A stretch of DNA of 9,131 bases from Acetobacteraceae bacterium (lineage in GTDB: Bacteria; Pseudomonadota; Alphaproteobacteria; Acetobacterales; Acetobacteraceae). The notes under the pieces are model-generated. The model saw nothing but the letters and a program-made list of their open reading frames with translations. It had not been told where the DNA came from and did not search any database. Where the stretch lies: NCBI GenBank assembly GCA_014377905.1, contig JACMOQ010000181.1, forward strand, positions 1 to 9,131. The letters are read 5' to 3'. Shown one piece after another: positions 1 to 7,344 of this stretch; position 1 is the first letter of the stretch, and each line of letters starts with the position of its first letter. A program made the translations under genes and the position numbers.

Positions 1-491
1 TCACCGAGGTTGTAATAAAGCGGCCTGGACGATGCGAAGGCGCGAACATGTTCGGCAAGGCGTGCCCTGATCCGCGATTGCCAGACCCGGTCCACCAGGC
101 TCGGGGTGCGTTCGTAAACCGAAACATCCGTCGGTTTGGCCCGCTGGCGTGCGCGCGTCTGCTCGAACAGCCAGTTCGGCACGCCGGGATGGTCAGGTGA
201 ATACCGGTGATAAGGTGCGTAAAAATCCGTCGCAATGTTTTCAATAAAAACGCCCATCCCGGCCGCCGTCGCCGCGCGGGCGATGGCAATCGCGGGATCA
301 AGCGGGCCATCCCGCACCCCGGTCACGCGCACCGTCCGCACCCCGATCTGGCGCAGCGCCGCCCACTGCGCCGGCGTCTGGGAGTGCCACATGATGATCT
401 GGAAATCATCCCATGCCGGTGCCGCGTTGGCGACGCCGTGCGGCGCCACCAGCGTCAAAAGCCAAATCATCAGAACGCCGGCGCGGGTCAA
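1..491 (-). CDS. Exported protein resembling a TIM-barrel glycoside hydrolase (5' part, runs off left edge)
   Basis: Only the first 163 codons are present. The reading frame is open from the hpnN stop to the left edge. With a TTG start at 491-489 the N-terminus is a typical signal peptide: a charged MTRAG, a hydrophobic core at residues 6-17, and a likely cleavage after the ANA at residues 21-23. An ATG at 470-468 is possible but removes the only early positive charge. The mature part opens with a beta-strand-like FQIIMWHS (residues 30-37) and then QTPAQWAALRQIGVRTVRVTG. This is the rhythm of the first strand and helix of a (beta/alpha)8 barrel. Later come FIENIATDFYAPYHRY (82-97) and LYYNLG (158-163), which remind me of beta-galactosidase-like (GH42-type) proteins. 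The family call is inference from memory, and the catalytic residues lie outside the window. The start overlaps the hpnN stop as TTGA, so the two genes are probably co-transcribed and translationally coupled. Confidence 0.6.
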   Translation of the reverse strand, partial: MTRAGVLMIWLLTLVAPHGVANAAPAWDDFQIIMWHSQTPAQWAALRQIGVRTVRVTGVRDGPLDPAIAIARAATAAGMGVFIENIATDFYAPYHRYSPDHPGVPNWLFEQTRARQRAKPTDVSVYERTPSLVDRVWQSRIRARLAEHVRAFASSRPLYYNLG

Positions 492-3070
492 CTGTCCGCG
501 GTCCTGCCGAGCAGACAAGGCACGAAGATCAGGGCAACCACCAAGGTGCAGGCCAGGCTCAGCAGCAGCAGCAGCCCCATGCTCGCCGTGCCCGGATGTA
601 CGCTCAACGCCAAAGACCCGAAGGCGGTCGCGGTGGTGAGCGCGGAAAACAGGATCGCGCGCGCGGTCGCCGAGCCGAGGAAGTTCCGCCTGCCTGCCCG
701 CCAGTTCATCACGAAATAGATGTTGAACGACACCCCGACCCCAAGCAGCAATGGCAAGGCGATAATATTGGCAAAGTTCAGCGACAGCCCCAAAGTTACC
801 ACCACCACCACCGTCAGCAACGCCGATAGCAGCAGGGCGGCCATCACGATGGCGACATCAGCAATTCGGCGCAGGATTGCCAGCAGCAACAGCGTGATCC
901 CGACCACCGCCCCGATCGCGGCGGTGCGGAACGCGTCGAGAATGGTGGTGGCGGTGGCCGCAATGATAATCGCCGCCCCCCCGGCATCGGGGGCGATAGC
1001 AGTCACCCCGGCGGTAAACCGGCGCAGCCCGTCCGCGTCCTGCGCGTTTGCGGCCGCGAGCGCCTGCACCCGCACCCGCCCATCCGGCAATTGCCAGTCG
1101 GCCCGCAGTTCGGCCGGCAAATCGGCATCGGTTACCGCGCGCGCGGCAAGGGCGGCGCGCAGCCGGTCCAGCTGCAAGGGCAGAAAGCGGGTCAGCGCCT
1201 GATCGGCAATCAGCAGGCGATCATCAGGGGCGGCCAGCAAGACCCGCAGATCACTGGCGATCAACATCAGCGGGTGATCGGGTTTAAGAATGCGGGCCGC
1301 ACCATCAAGCTCGGCCAGGGTCGAGCCCGCCGCGAGACGCAAATCGGCAATGGTGACCGGGGCTGCCGGCGGCCGGCGGGCAAGCGTTGGCGCCAGCAGG
1401 CCTGCCGCGTCCTGCACCAGCGCAAGCTTCGCCGCCTGGTCGGCCGGCACGAAGCTCGAGACCGTCAAAACCTCGGCCACATCCGGCAGTTTGGATAGCC
1501 GCGCCGCCAGATCATCGGCCATCTGGCGTGACGCCACGATGATGTCGGCGCTGTACGGGCTGGTCAGCGGGCTGTCCATCAGATCGCGCAAGGTGACCAT
1601 CGCTTCAGTAGTGGCAACCTTGGTGTGCAGCGGGTCGCTGTCAAAGCGCAGCTGCGGCACAAGCGCGAGGCCGAGCACGGCGACGGCCGCGAACCCGGCG
1701 AGAATTGCGCGACGGCCGCGCAGCATCCGGCCCTCGAACAACCCCGCCCACGCCCAGCCGATTTCGCCCGCTTCCGGAAGCGGTTGCGTCAGGGCGAGCA
1801 AGGCGGGCAGAAATGTGATGGTGGCGATGAAAGCGATGATCATCCCGCCACCGGCAATCAGGCCAAGTTCGGCCACGCCGCTGAAATCGGTCGGCACAAA
1901 GGCGAGAAAACCGGCGGCGGTGCCGAGGGCTGCCACGAAAACCTGCAATCCAACGCTTCCCGCGACGAAATCCAGCGCAATGGCCGGGTCCGGGTGCAAA
2001 TGCCGCATTTCGCGATAGCGGACGCAGAACTGGATGGCGAAATCCACCGCAATGCCGACAAACAGGATCGCGAATGCGACCGAGATCAGGTTCAACGTGC
2101 CGACCGCAAGTGCTGCGAACGCAGTGGTCAGCGCCAACCCAAGGCCAAGCGTGGCCAGGATTGGCAGGATCAGCCGCCACGACCGCACCGCCAGCATCAG
2201 CCACACCACCACCAGCGCCGCCGATGCCAGTGTTCCGATGGCCGCGCCCTGGGCAACGGTCGCGAATTCCTCATCCGCCAAAGCCACCGATCCGGTCAGC
2301 CGAACATGGGCCGCACCGGATTTCACCCAGGGAAGCTGGGCGGCCGCCGCCCGGAGCGCGCTGGTGGCCGCGCCGCCAGGCTGCAATTGGGTGTAGTCGA
2401 GCACTGGCTGGACCAGCACAAAACGGAAGCGCCCGGCCTGCTCAACCAGATTGCCGCCAAGCAGTCGCTGCCAGGACAAGGGCTTGGCGCGCCCAGCCCC
2501 GGCTGCGTCGAGGGTTTGATGGAATGCCAGCAACGGTCCGGCGAAGGGTGAAACATCCGCGCCAGCCTGGTTCACCCCAAGCCCCAGCAAGGTTAGCGCC
2601 GCGAATAATCCGCGCGCGCTTGGGTCGGCGGCAAGCTGGCCCAGGAAAGGCTGGGCATCAATTGTCTGGTCCAGCAAGGCTGCCAGCGATTTCTGGTCGA
2701 GAAACAAAAACGCGTTTCTGGCAAAATAGGGCAGCGCATCGGGCTGGCGGACGCTGGTGAAATGGATTTTGTCAGCGGCCAGGGCAGCGGCAAGGCCCGC
2801 CGCAGTTTCTTCGGCGATCTCGGGCAGGTCGGCGTCGATCACCGCGACCAGCAAATCCTGGAATTGCGGAAAATCGCGGTTGAACGCCGCGTCCTGTTGG
2901 CGCCAACGCAATTTCGGGGAAAACATTTCGTAGGTGTCGGTCGAAATGCCCAGCCTTGCGCTGGTGACCCACACGCTACCGGCCGCGAGCACCGCAGCGC
3001 CCAGGGTCACGGCCATGGCATGACTGCGGCAGAAACGCACAATCATGGTCAAAATAATTGGCAGGTTCAT
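488..3070 (-). CDS. hpnN: Hopanoid biosynthesis-associated RND transporter HpnN (MMPL family)
   Basis: This 860-residue inner-membrane protein belongs to the RND/MMPL superfamily. The HpnN family moves hopanoids from the inner to the outer membrane. The layout is the classic duplicated one: TM1 at about 18-36, a large periplasmic loop at about 40-272, TM2-TM6 between about 274 and 426, TM7 at about 452-472, a second periplasmic loop at about 475-712, and TM8-TM12 between about 713 and 854. HpnN-like landmarks are TDTYEMFSP (44-52) after TM1, GIAVDFAIQF (339-348) in TM4, and GVGVSFNIYFVMNWR (777-791) in TM10. The length fits the family (about 850-900). The ATG at 3070 lacks a good Shine-Dalgarno sequence, and an ATG at residue 9 is an alternative start. 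In the duplicated TM4/TM10 motif Asp343 is matched by Ser781, so the acidic residue is present only in the first half. The gene diverges from thrC. No other hopanoid genes are in the window. Confidence 0.9.
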   Translation of the reverse strand: MNLPIILTMIVRFCRSHAMAVTLGAAVLAAGSVWVTSARLGISTDTYEMFSPKLRWRQQDAAFNRDFPQFQDLLVAVIDADLPEIAEETAAGLAAALAADKIHFTSVRQPDALPYFARNAFLFLDQKSLAALLDQTIDAQPFLGQLAADPSARGLFAALTLLGLGVNQAGADVSPFAGPLLAFHQTLDAAGAGRAKPLSWQRLLGGNLVEQAGRFRFVLVQPVLDYTQLQPGGAATSALRAAAAQLPWVKSGAAHVRLTGSVALADEEFATVAQGAAIGTLASAALVVVWLMLAVRSWRLILPILATLGLGLALTTAFAALAVGTLNLISVAFAILFVGIAVDFAIQFCVRYREMRHLHPDPAIALDFVAGSVGLQVFVAALGTAAGFLAFVPTDFSGVAELGLIAGGGMIIAFIATITFLPALLALTQPLPEAGEIGWAWAGLFEGRMLRGRRAILAGFAAVAVLGLALVPQLRFDSDPLHTKVATTEAMVTLRDLMDSPLTSPYSADIIVASRQMADDLAARLSKLPDVAEVLTVSSFVPADQAAKLALVQDAAGLLAPTLARRPPAAPVTIADLRLAAGSTLAELDGAARILKPDHPLMLIASDLRVLLAAPDDRLLIADQALTRFLPLQLDRLRAALAARAVTDADLPAELRADWQLPDGRVRVQALAAANAQDADGLRRFTAGVTAIAPDAGGAAIIIAATATTILDAFRTAAIGAVVGITLLLLAILRRIADVAIVMAALLLSALLTVVVVVTLGLSLNFANIIALPLLLGVGVSFNIYFVMNWRAGRRNFLGSATARAILFSALTTATAFGSLALSVHPGTASMGLLLLLSLACTLVVALIFVPCLLGRTADS

Positions 3071-3119
3071 AGCGCGGGGGATAGTGGGTTAGGCGACCTT
3101 GGTCTATCCCATCGATGCG

Positions 3120-3140
3120 GCACGATCCGTGCGTTTTTTT
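3120..3140 (+). terminator. Small hairpin followed by a T7 run, possible intrinsic terminator or attenuator
   Basis: A perfect 5-bp inverted repeat, GCACG / CGTGC, with a 3-nt ATC loop (3120-3132) is followed by G and seven T residues (3134-3140). Read on the plus strand this has the form of a minimal intrinsic terminator. No plus-strand gene ends just upstream, because the neighbour hpnN is divergent. It could therefore end antisense transcription coming out of hpnN, or act as an attenuator in a long thrC leader. The stem is short, and the T-run could also be an upstream promoter element, so the call is tentative. Confidence 0.35.
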
Positions 3141-3156
3141 GACGCCAGCCCGTGTT

Positions 3157-3172
3157 CACGCCAAAAGGCGTG
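3157..3172. promoter_or_regulatory. Perfect inverted repeat CACGCC-AAAA-GGCGTG in the hpnN/thrC intergenic region
   Basis: The arms CACGCC (3157-3162) and GGCGTG (3167-3172) are exactly complementary around an AAAA loop. The element ends 4 nt before a Shine-Dalgarno-like AGGAGA at 3177-3182. It could be an RNA hairpin in a thrC leader or a short DNA operator between the divergent genes. The sequence ACGCC also occurs at 3142-3146, so the GGCGT arm could pair with either copy. No regulator can be named from the sequence. Confidence 0.35.
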
Positions 3173-3189
3173 TCGTAGGAGACCGGCGC

Positions 3190-3285
3190 ATGGCCACTGC
3201 CCCCGCGAAAACGGCAGTAATTGCTTATTTGTTTTCCAACATAGAAAATCTTCCGTACCCCTGCCTGCTTAGAGAAGCTAAATGA
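3190..3285 (+). CDS. Putative 31-residue leader/upstream ORF coupled to thrC
   Basis: This ATG-to-TGA frame of 31 codons has a good ribosome binding site: AGGAGA at 3177-3182, 7 nt before the ATG. Its TGA (3283-3285) overlaps the thrC ATG (3282-3284) as ATGA, the same junction used between thrC and the next gene. The peptide starts MATAPAKTAVIAYLF and ends LLREAK. It has two Thr and three Ile/Val residues, so it is not an obvious threonine-rich attenuator peptide. I recognise no family. The frame also stays open upstream to an ATG at 3115 (56 codons), but that start has no clear ribosome binding site. A caution is that the AT-rich stretch at about 3216-3253 inside it could be the thrC promoter, in which case the ORF would not be on the thrC mRNA. 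Confidence 0.35.
   Translation: MATAPAKTAVIAYLFSNIENLPYPCLLREAK
3216..3253 (+). promoter_or_regulatory. AT-rich stretch, candidate thrC promoter
   Basis: This is the most AT-rich stretch of the intergenic region. It contains TTGCTT (3221-3226) as a possible -35 element and TAGAAA (3242-3247) as a possible -10 element, with a short 15-nt spacer. Transcription from here would start near 3254, about 28 nt before thrC, leaving the GAGAAG at 3272-3277 as a weak ribosome binding site. The match to sigma-70 consensus is poor. The call rests mainly on base composition and position. Confidence 0.3.
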
Positions 3286-4670
3286 AATACATCTCCACCC
3301 GCGGCCAAGCCCCCACTTTGGATTTTCCCGGCGTCCTGCTCGCCGGCCTCGCCAACGATGGCGGTCTTTACATCCCGCAATCCTGGCCCAGCTTTTCGCC
3401 CGCCGAATTCCGGGCGATGCGCGGCCTATCCTACCCGGCGCTGGCGGCCCGTATCATGCGCCCCTTCGTCGGTGACGGCATTCCCCTGGAGCCGATGGCG
3501 GCGGCTGCCTATGCCGGTTTCACCAATCCGGCGATTGTACCGCTGGTGCAGTTGGAAACTGGCGTATTCGTGCAGGAGTTGTTTCACGGCCCGACGCTCG
3601 CCTTTAAGGACATGGCGATGCAAATGCTCGGGCGCATGTTCGACCATGTGCTCGAACAGCGCGGCGAACGGGTGATGATTGTCGGCGCGACATCCGGCGA
3701 TACCGGGTCGGCGGCGATTGAGGCCTTTGCCGGGCGGTCGCGCGCCGACATGGTGATTTTGCATCCGCATAATCGCACCAGCGACGTGCAGCGCCGGCAG
3801 ATGACCACGGTTGCCGCGCCGAATATCGTCAATGTCGCGGTTGGGGGCAGTTTTGACGATTGTCAGGATCTGGTGAAGGCGATGTTCGCCGACGCGCCAT
3901 TCCGCACCGATTTGCATTTGTCGGCGGTGAATTCAATCAACTGGGCGCGGATTGCAGCCCAGGTGCCGTACTACGTCGCCGCCGCCCTGGCGTTGGGCGC
4001 GCCCGACCGCGAGGTTGCATTCGCGGTGCCGACCGGCAATTTCGGCAACGTGCTGGCGGCGTTCGTGGCCAAGAAAATCGGCCTGCCGATTGCAAAGCTG
4101 GTGATCGGGTCGAACCGCAACAACATCCTATCGCGCTTTCTTAGCCGCAACGACATGTCGATCGCACCGGTTGAGCCGAGCCTGTCGCCGAGCATGGACA
4201 TCCAGGTCAGTTCCAACTTTGAGCGGCTGTTGTTTGAGTTGCTCGGCCGCGACGGGGCTGCGACCGCCGCTTGCATCGCAGCCTTTCGGACTACCGGGAA
4301 AATGCCGGTGCCCGATGCGGCGTGGCAGGCGGCAAACAGGCTGCTAACCGGGTTCACCCTGGATGACGCCGGAACATTGGCGGAAATCCGCCGGGTTTAT
4401 GCGGCTTCGGGTTACATCGCTGATCCGCACACCGCGGTCGGGATTGCCGCCGCCCGCGCCCATCCGGCGCCAGGGGTGCCGATGATTGTCGCCGGCACCG
4501 CCCACCCGGCCAAGTTCCCTGACGCGATTGAGGCTGCCATCGGCATCCGCCCCCCTCTCCCCAGGCACCTTGCCGACCTATATGAACGGTCCGAGACTTA
4601 TACCGTGCTGCCCAACGAGCTTGCCGCCATCCAGGCCCAAGTTCGCGCGCTGGCCCTAAGGAACAGATGA
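3282..4670 (+). CDS. thrC: Threonine synthase
   Basis: This is a pyridoxal-phosphate enzyme that converts O-phospho-L-homoserine and water to L-threonine and phosphate, the last step of threonine biosynthesis, in the cytoplasm. At 462 residues it fits the longer bacterial/fungal form. The N-terminus MKYISTRGQ and the segment LANDGGLYIP (23-32) are typical. The PLP lysine is Lys109 in FHGPTLAFKDMAMQ (101-114). The phosphate/PLP-binding loops are seen as GATSGDTGSAA (135-145) and PTGNFGNV (250-257), and SINWAR (218-223) is also characteristic. The start is fixed by the MKYISTRG N-terminus, with GAGAAG as a weak upstream ribosome binding site. The stop overlaps the next start as ATGA (4667-4670), so thrC leads an operon with the M16 peptidase and pmbA. 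No truncation or missing key residue is seen. Confidence 0.97.
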   Translation: MKYISTRGQAPTLDFPGVLLAGLANDGGLYIPQSWPSFSPAEFRAMRGLSYPALAARIMRPFVGDGIPLEPMAAAAYAGFTNPAIVPLVQLETGVFVQELFHGPTLAFKDMAMQMLGRMFDHVLEQRGERVMIVGATSGDTGSAAIEAFAGRSRADMVILHPHNRTSDVQRRQMTTVAAPNIVNVAVGGSFDDCQDLVKAMFADAPFRTDLHLSAVNSINWARIAAQVPYYVAAALALGAPDREVAFAVPTGNFGNVLAAFVAKKIGLPIAKLVIGSNRNNILSRFLSRNDMSIAPVEPSLSPSMDIQVSSNFERLLFELLGRDGAATAACIAAFRTTGKMPVPDAAWQAANRLLTGFTLDDAGTLAEIRRVYAASGYIADPHTAVGIAAARAHPAPGVPMIVAGTAHPAKFPDAIEAAIGIRPPLPRHLADLYERSETYTVLPNELAAIQAQVRALALRNR

Positions 4671-5944
4671 TGAAGAAGCAACTCGACGCGATCCAGGTGA
4701 CCACGCTGCCGTCTGGCCTGATTGTGGTGACCGAAACTATGGACCGGGTCGAAACCGTGTCGTTCGGCGCCTATGTGGCATCCGGCACCCGGCATGAAAC
4801 CGCGGAGGAAAATGGCGTCTCGCATTTCCTCGAACACATGGCTTTCAAGGGCACTGAAAACCGGTCGGCATCTGCAATCGCGGAAGAAATCGAAGCCGTT
4901 GGTGGGCACATCAACGCCTACACCGCGCGTGAGCAAACCGCGTTTTATGTTAAGGTGTTGAAGGAAGACATGGCGTTGGGCGCCGACATCATCGGCGACA
5001 TTTTGACCCATTCGACGTTTGACCCGGACGAATTGGAACGCGAGCGTGGCGTGATCCTGCAGGAAATCGGCCAGGCCAACGACACGCCGGATGACATTGT
5101 GTTCGATCATTTCCAGGAAACTGCCTATCCTGATCAGCCGATGGGCCGCCCGGTGCTGGGCACCGAGGCACTGATCCGCGGCATGAAGCGCGATACGCTG
5201 ATGCGTTACATGCGCAGCCACTACACCACCGGCAACACCGTCATCGCCGCCGCCGGCAAGCTCGAACATGCCCATGTGCTCGATCTGGTGCAGCGCCACT
5301 TCGCCGACCTGCCGACCAGCCCGGCCAAAACCCCGCAATTCGGCGAGTATCATGGCGGTGAATTCCGTGAGGCGCGGGATCTCGATCAGGTCCATATCGT
5401 GCTCGGCTTCCCCTCGGTTGCCTATCTCGATCCGGATTATTACCCGACCTTGCTGCTTTCGACCGTGCTGGGCGGCGGCATGTCGTCGCGCTTGTTTCAG
5501 GAAATCCGCGAAAAGCGCGGGCTGGTCTATTCGATCTACAGCTTCGCCGCCCCGCATCTCGACGGCGGGGTGTTCGGCATTTATGCCGGAACCGGCGAAA
5601 GCGAGGCCGCCGAGCTGATGCCGGTGACGCTTGACGAGCTGCAGAAAATCCAGCTTGGGGTGACCGAGCAGGAACTCGCCCGCGGGCGTGCCCAGGTCAA
5701 AGCCAGCCTGCTCATGTCGCTCGAAAGCACCGGCAGCCGCTGCGAACAGATCGCGCGCCAAATCCAGGTCCATGGCCGCATCGTGCCGACCCAGGAAACC
5801 GTGGACAAGATCAACGCCATTACCCCCGAACAGGTGCAGCGCGCCGCTGCGCGCATTTTCCGCGCCGCGCCGACCTTGGCGGTAATGGGGCCGGCCGGGC
5901 AGGTGCCGAGTGCGCAAAAAATCGCCGAACGGCTGGCCGCCTGA
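4667..5944 (+). CDS. M16B family zinc peptidase (mitochondrial processing peptidase-like)
   Basis: This 425-residue protein has the M16 (pitrilysin/insulinase) inverted zinc motif HFLEH at residues 53-57. His53 and His57 are the ligands, Glu56 the catalytic base, and Glu133 in LQEIGQ the third ligand, exactly 76 residues after His57 as in the family. NAYTAREQTAFYVKVLKED (83-101) and the C-terminal-domain segment around GGGMSSRLFQEIREKRGLVYSIYSF are also typical. It has two half-domains and is the single-chain alphaproteobacterial relative of the beta subunit of mitochondrial processing peptidase. No signal peptide is seen, so it is probably cytoplasmic and degrades or trims peptides; the substrate is unknown. 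Two ATGs are adjacent (4667 and 4670), with AAGGA at 4658-4662 as ribosome binding site. Linkage of thrC to such a peptidase is, to my knowledge, a recurring alphaproteobacterial arrangement. Confidence 0.93.
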   Translation: MMKKQLDAIQVTTLPSGLIVVTETMDRVETVSFGAYVASGTRHETAEENGVSHFLEHMAFKGTENRSASAIAEEIEAVGGHINAYTAREQTAFYVKVLKEDMALGADIIGDILTHSTFDPDELERERGVILQEIGQANDTPDDIVFDHFQETAYPDQPMGRPVLGTEALIRGMKRDTLMRYMRSHYTTGNTVIAAAGKLEHAHVLDLVQRHFADLPTSPAKTPQFGEYHGGEFREARDLDQVHIVLGFPSVAYLDPDYYPTLLLSTVLGGGMSSRLFQEIREKRGLVYSIYSFAAPHLDGGVFGIYAGTGESEAAELMPVTLDELQKIQLGVTEQELARGRAQVKASLLMSLESTGSRCEQIARQIQVHGRIVPTQETVDKINAITPEQVQRAAARIFRAAPTLAVMGPAGQVPSAQKIAERLAA

Positions 5945-5945
5945 G

Positions 5946-7274
5946 ATGTCGCAATTGAACCTCCTCGGCGACCTGCTCGCCGCCGCCAAACGTGCCGGGG
6001 CGGATGCAGCGGACGCGGTGATGGTGGCGGGCACGTCATTGTCGGTCACGCTGCGGGCGGGCCAAACCGAGCATCTTGAACGTGCCGAAGGCCGCGATCT
6101 TGGCTTGCGGGTGTTCGTCGGCAAAAGGTCAGCGATGGTGTCGTCATCGTCGCTCGATCCGGCGCGTTTTGCACGCCTCGCCGAACAGGCCGTTGCGATG
6201 GCGAAAATGGTGCCGGAGGACCCTTATGGCGGGTTGGCCGACGAAGCCCGGATGCCGGATAAGATCGATCTTGATGTGTGCGATATGGCTGAACCCGATG
6301 CGGCATCGCTGATCGGGCGGGCGAAGGCGGCCGAGGATGCGGCCCTGGCGGTGGCCGGCGTTACCCAGGCCGAAGGCGCCGAGGCTGGCTATAGCCGGAC
6401 GAACGCGACCATTGTGACCTCAGCCGGATTTGCCGGCAGCACAGCCCGCAGCGGCCACTCGGTCTCGGTAAGCGCGCTTGCCGGCACTGGCACCGGTATG
6501 CAGCGCGATTATGACTACACCAGCGCAGTGTTCCTCGCCGATCTCGAAGATGCCGGGCTGATCGGCCGCAACGCCGGGGAACGCGCAATCCGGCGGCTGA
6601 ACCCAATCAGGCCCAAAACCGCGCGCCTGCCAGTGATTTATGATCCCAGAGTTTCGGCCGGACTGCTTGGTCATTTTATCGGGGCAATCAATGGCGCATC
6701 GATCGCGCGCGGCACCAGCTTCCTCAAGGACAGTCTCGGCAAGCAGATCTTCGCACCCGGGATCACCATCCGCGACGATCCGCGGCGGGTGCGTGGCCTG
6801 CGCTCGCGGGTATTCGACGCCGAGGGCGTGCCGACCATCACGCGCGATCTGATCGCCGACGGCATCCTGACCGGCTGGCTGCTCGACAGCCGCACAGCCC
6901 GGCAATTAGGGCTGCAAACGACCGGCAATGCGGCGCGCGGCACATCGGCGCCACCCTCGCCATCGCCGACCAACCTCACCCTGCAACCTGGCACCCTGAC
7001 GCCCTTGGAGTTAATGGCCGATATCAAAGAAGGGCTTTACGTCACCGAATTAATGGGCACCGCAGTTAACGGCATCACTGGCGATTACAGCCGTGGCGCA
7101 TCGGGCTTCATGATCCGCGATGGCGTGCTCGCCGAACCGGTGGGGGAAATCACCATCGCCGGCACCTTGCAGCACATCTTCGCCCATATGGTCCCCGCCA
7201 ACGATCTCCGCCTGCGGCGCGGGACAGACGCGCCAACAGTTCGGGTTGACGGATTAATTATGGCAGGAGGTTAA
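5946..7274 (+). CDS. pmbA: TldE/PmbA family metallopeptidase-associated subunit
   Basis: The product has 442 residues, close to the usual 440-450 of PmbA (TldE). This family forms a TldD/TldE protease known in E. coli for maturing microcin B17 and degrading the CcdA antitoxin. The N-terminal domain carries QTEHLERAEGRDLGLRVFVG (40-59). The C-terminal domain has NGASIARGTSFLKDSLG (249-265), SRTARQLGLQTTGNA (315-329), and GITGDYSRGASGFMI (376-390), ending VDGLIMAGG. There is no HExxxH zinc motif, which separates it from TldD, so it should be the non-catalytic partner. No tldD is in the window. The chosen ATG lies 1 nt after the M16 stop. A start at 5910 would add 12 residues (MRKKSPNGWPPE) and overlap the previous gene, and I consider it less likely. 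The gene is third in the thrC operon. Confidence 0.92.
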   Translation: MSQLNLLGDLLAAAKRAGADAADAVMVAGTSLSVTLRAGQTEHLERAEGRDLGLRVFVGKRSAMVSSSSLDPARFARLAEQAVAMAKMVPEDPYGGLADEARMPDKIDLDVCDMAEPDAASLIGRAKAAEDAALAVAGVTQAEGAEAGYSRTNATIVTSAGFAGSTARSGHSVSVSALAGTGTGMQRDYDYTSAVFLADLEDAGLIGRNAGERAIRRLNPIRPKTARLPVIYDPRVSAGLLGHFIGAINGASIARGTSFLKDSLGKQIFAPGITIRDDPRRVRGLRSRVFDAEGVPTITRDLIADGILTGWLLDSRTARQLGLQTTGNAARGTSAPPSPSPTNLTLQPGTLTPLELMADIKEGLYVTELMGTAVNGITGDYSRGASGFMIRDGVLAEPVGEITIAGTLQHIFAHMVPANDLRLRRGTDAPTVRVDGLIMAGG

Positions 7275-7305
7275 TCTTTTTCCCCCTCGAATTCGGCGCA
7301 AAACA

Positions 7306-7314
7306 TGCTATGTT
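7306..7314 (+). promoter_or_regulatory. Extended -10 promoter for the Tim44-like gene
   Basis: TGCTATGTT combines the TGn extended -10 with a TATGTT hexamer (7309-7314), in the 70-bp gap after pmbA. No clear -35 hexamer is visible at the right distance (7286-7291 reads CTCGAA). A start near 7321 would leave a leader of about 24 nt before the ATG at 7345. This suggests the Tim44-like gene is transcribed separately from the thrC operon. Confidence 0.45.
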
Positions 7315-7344
7315 AAGCGCTTATTCGGGAGAATGAGACGCATC

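Noticed and set aside
207..829. Plus-strand frames over the hydrolase-like gene and the hpnN 3' end
   Set aside because: They cross the junction of two supported minus-strand genes and are rich in Arg/Pro/Gln/His repeats typical of spurious frames.
1290..2551. Plus-strand open frames of 242 and 308 codons inside hpnN
   Set aside because: They are antisense to the HpnN coding frame, with low-complexity Ala/Arg/Gln composition and no family resemblance.
5910..5945. Upstream start for pmbA overlapping the M16 gene by 35 nt
   Set aside because: The added MRKKSPNGWPPE has no family support, while the ATG at 5946 gives the usual PmbA N-terminus and length.
4598..6124. Long minus-strand open frame (508 codons) opposite the M16 peptidase
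   Set aside because: It lies antisense to a well-supported zinc peptidase and has no recognisable motifs, only the His/Arg/Gly-rich composition expected of a shadow frame in GC-rich DNA.
7275..7305. Terminator after pmbA suggested by the CTTTTTCCCCC stretch
   Set aside because: No inverted repeat precedes the T-run, so there is no hairpin to support an intrinsic terminator.
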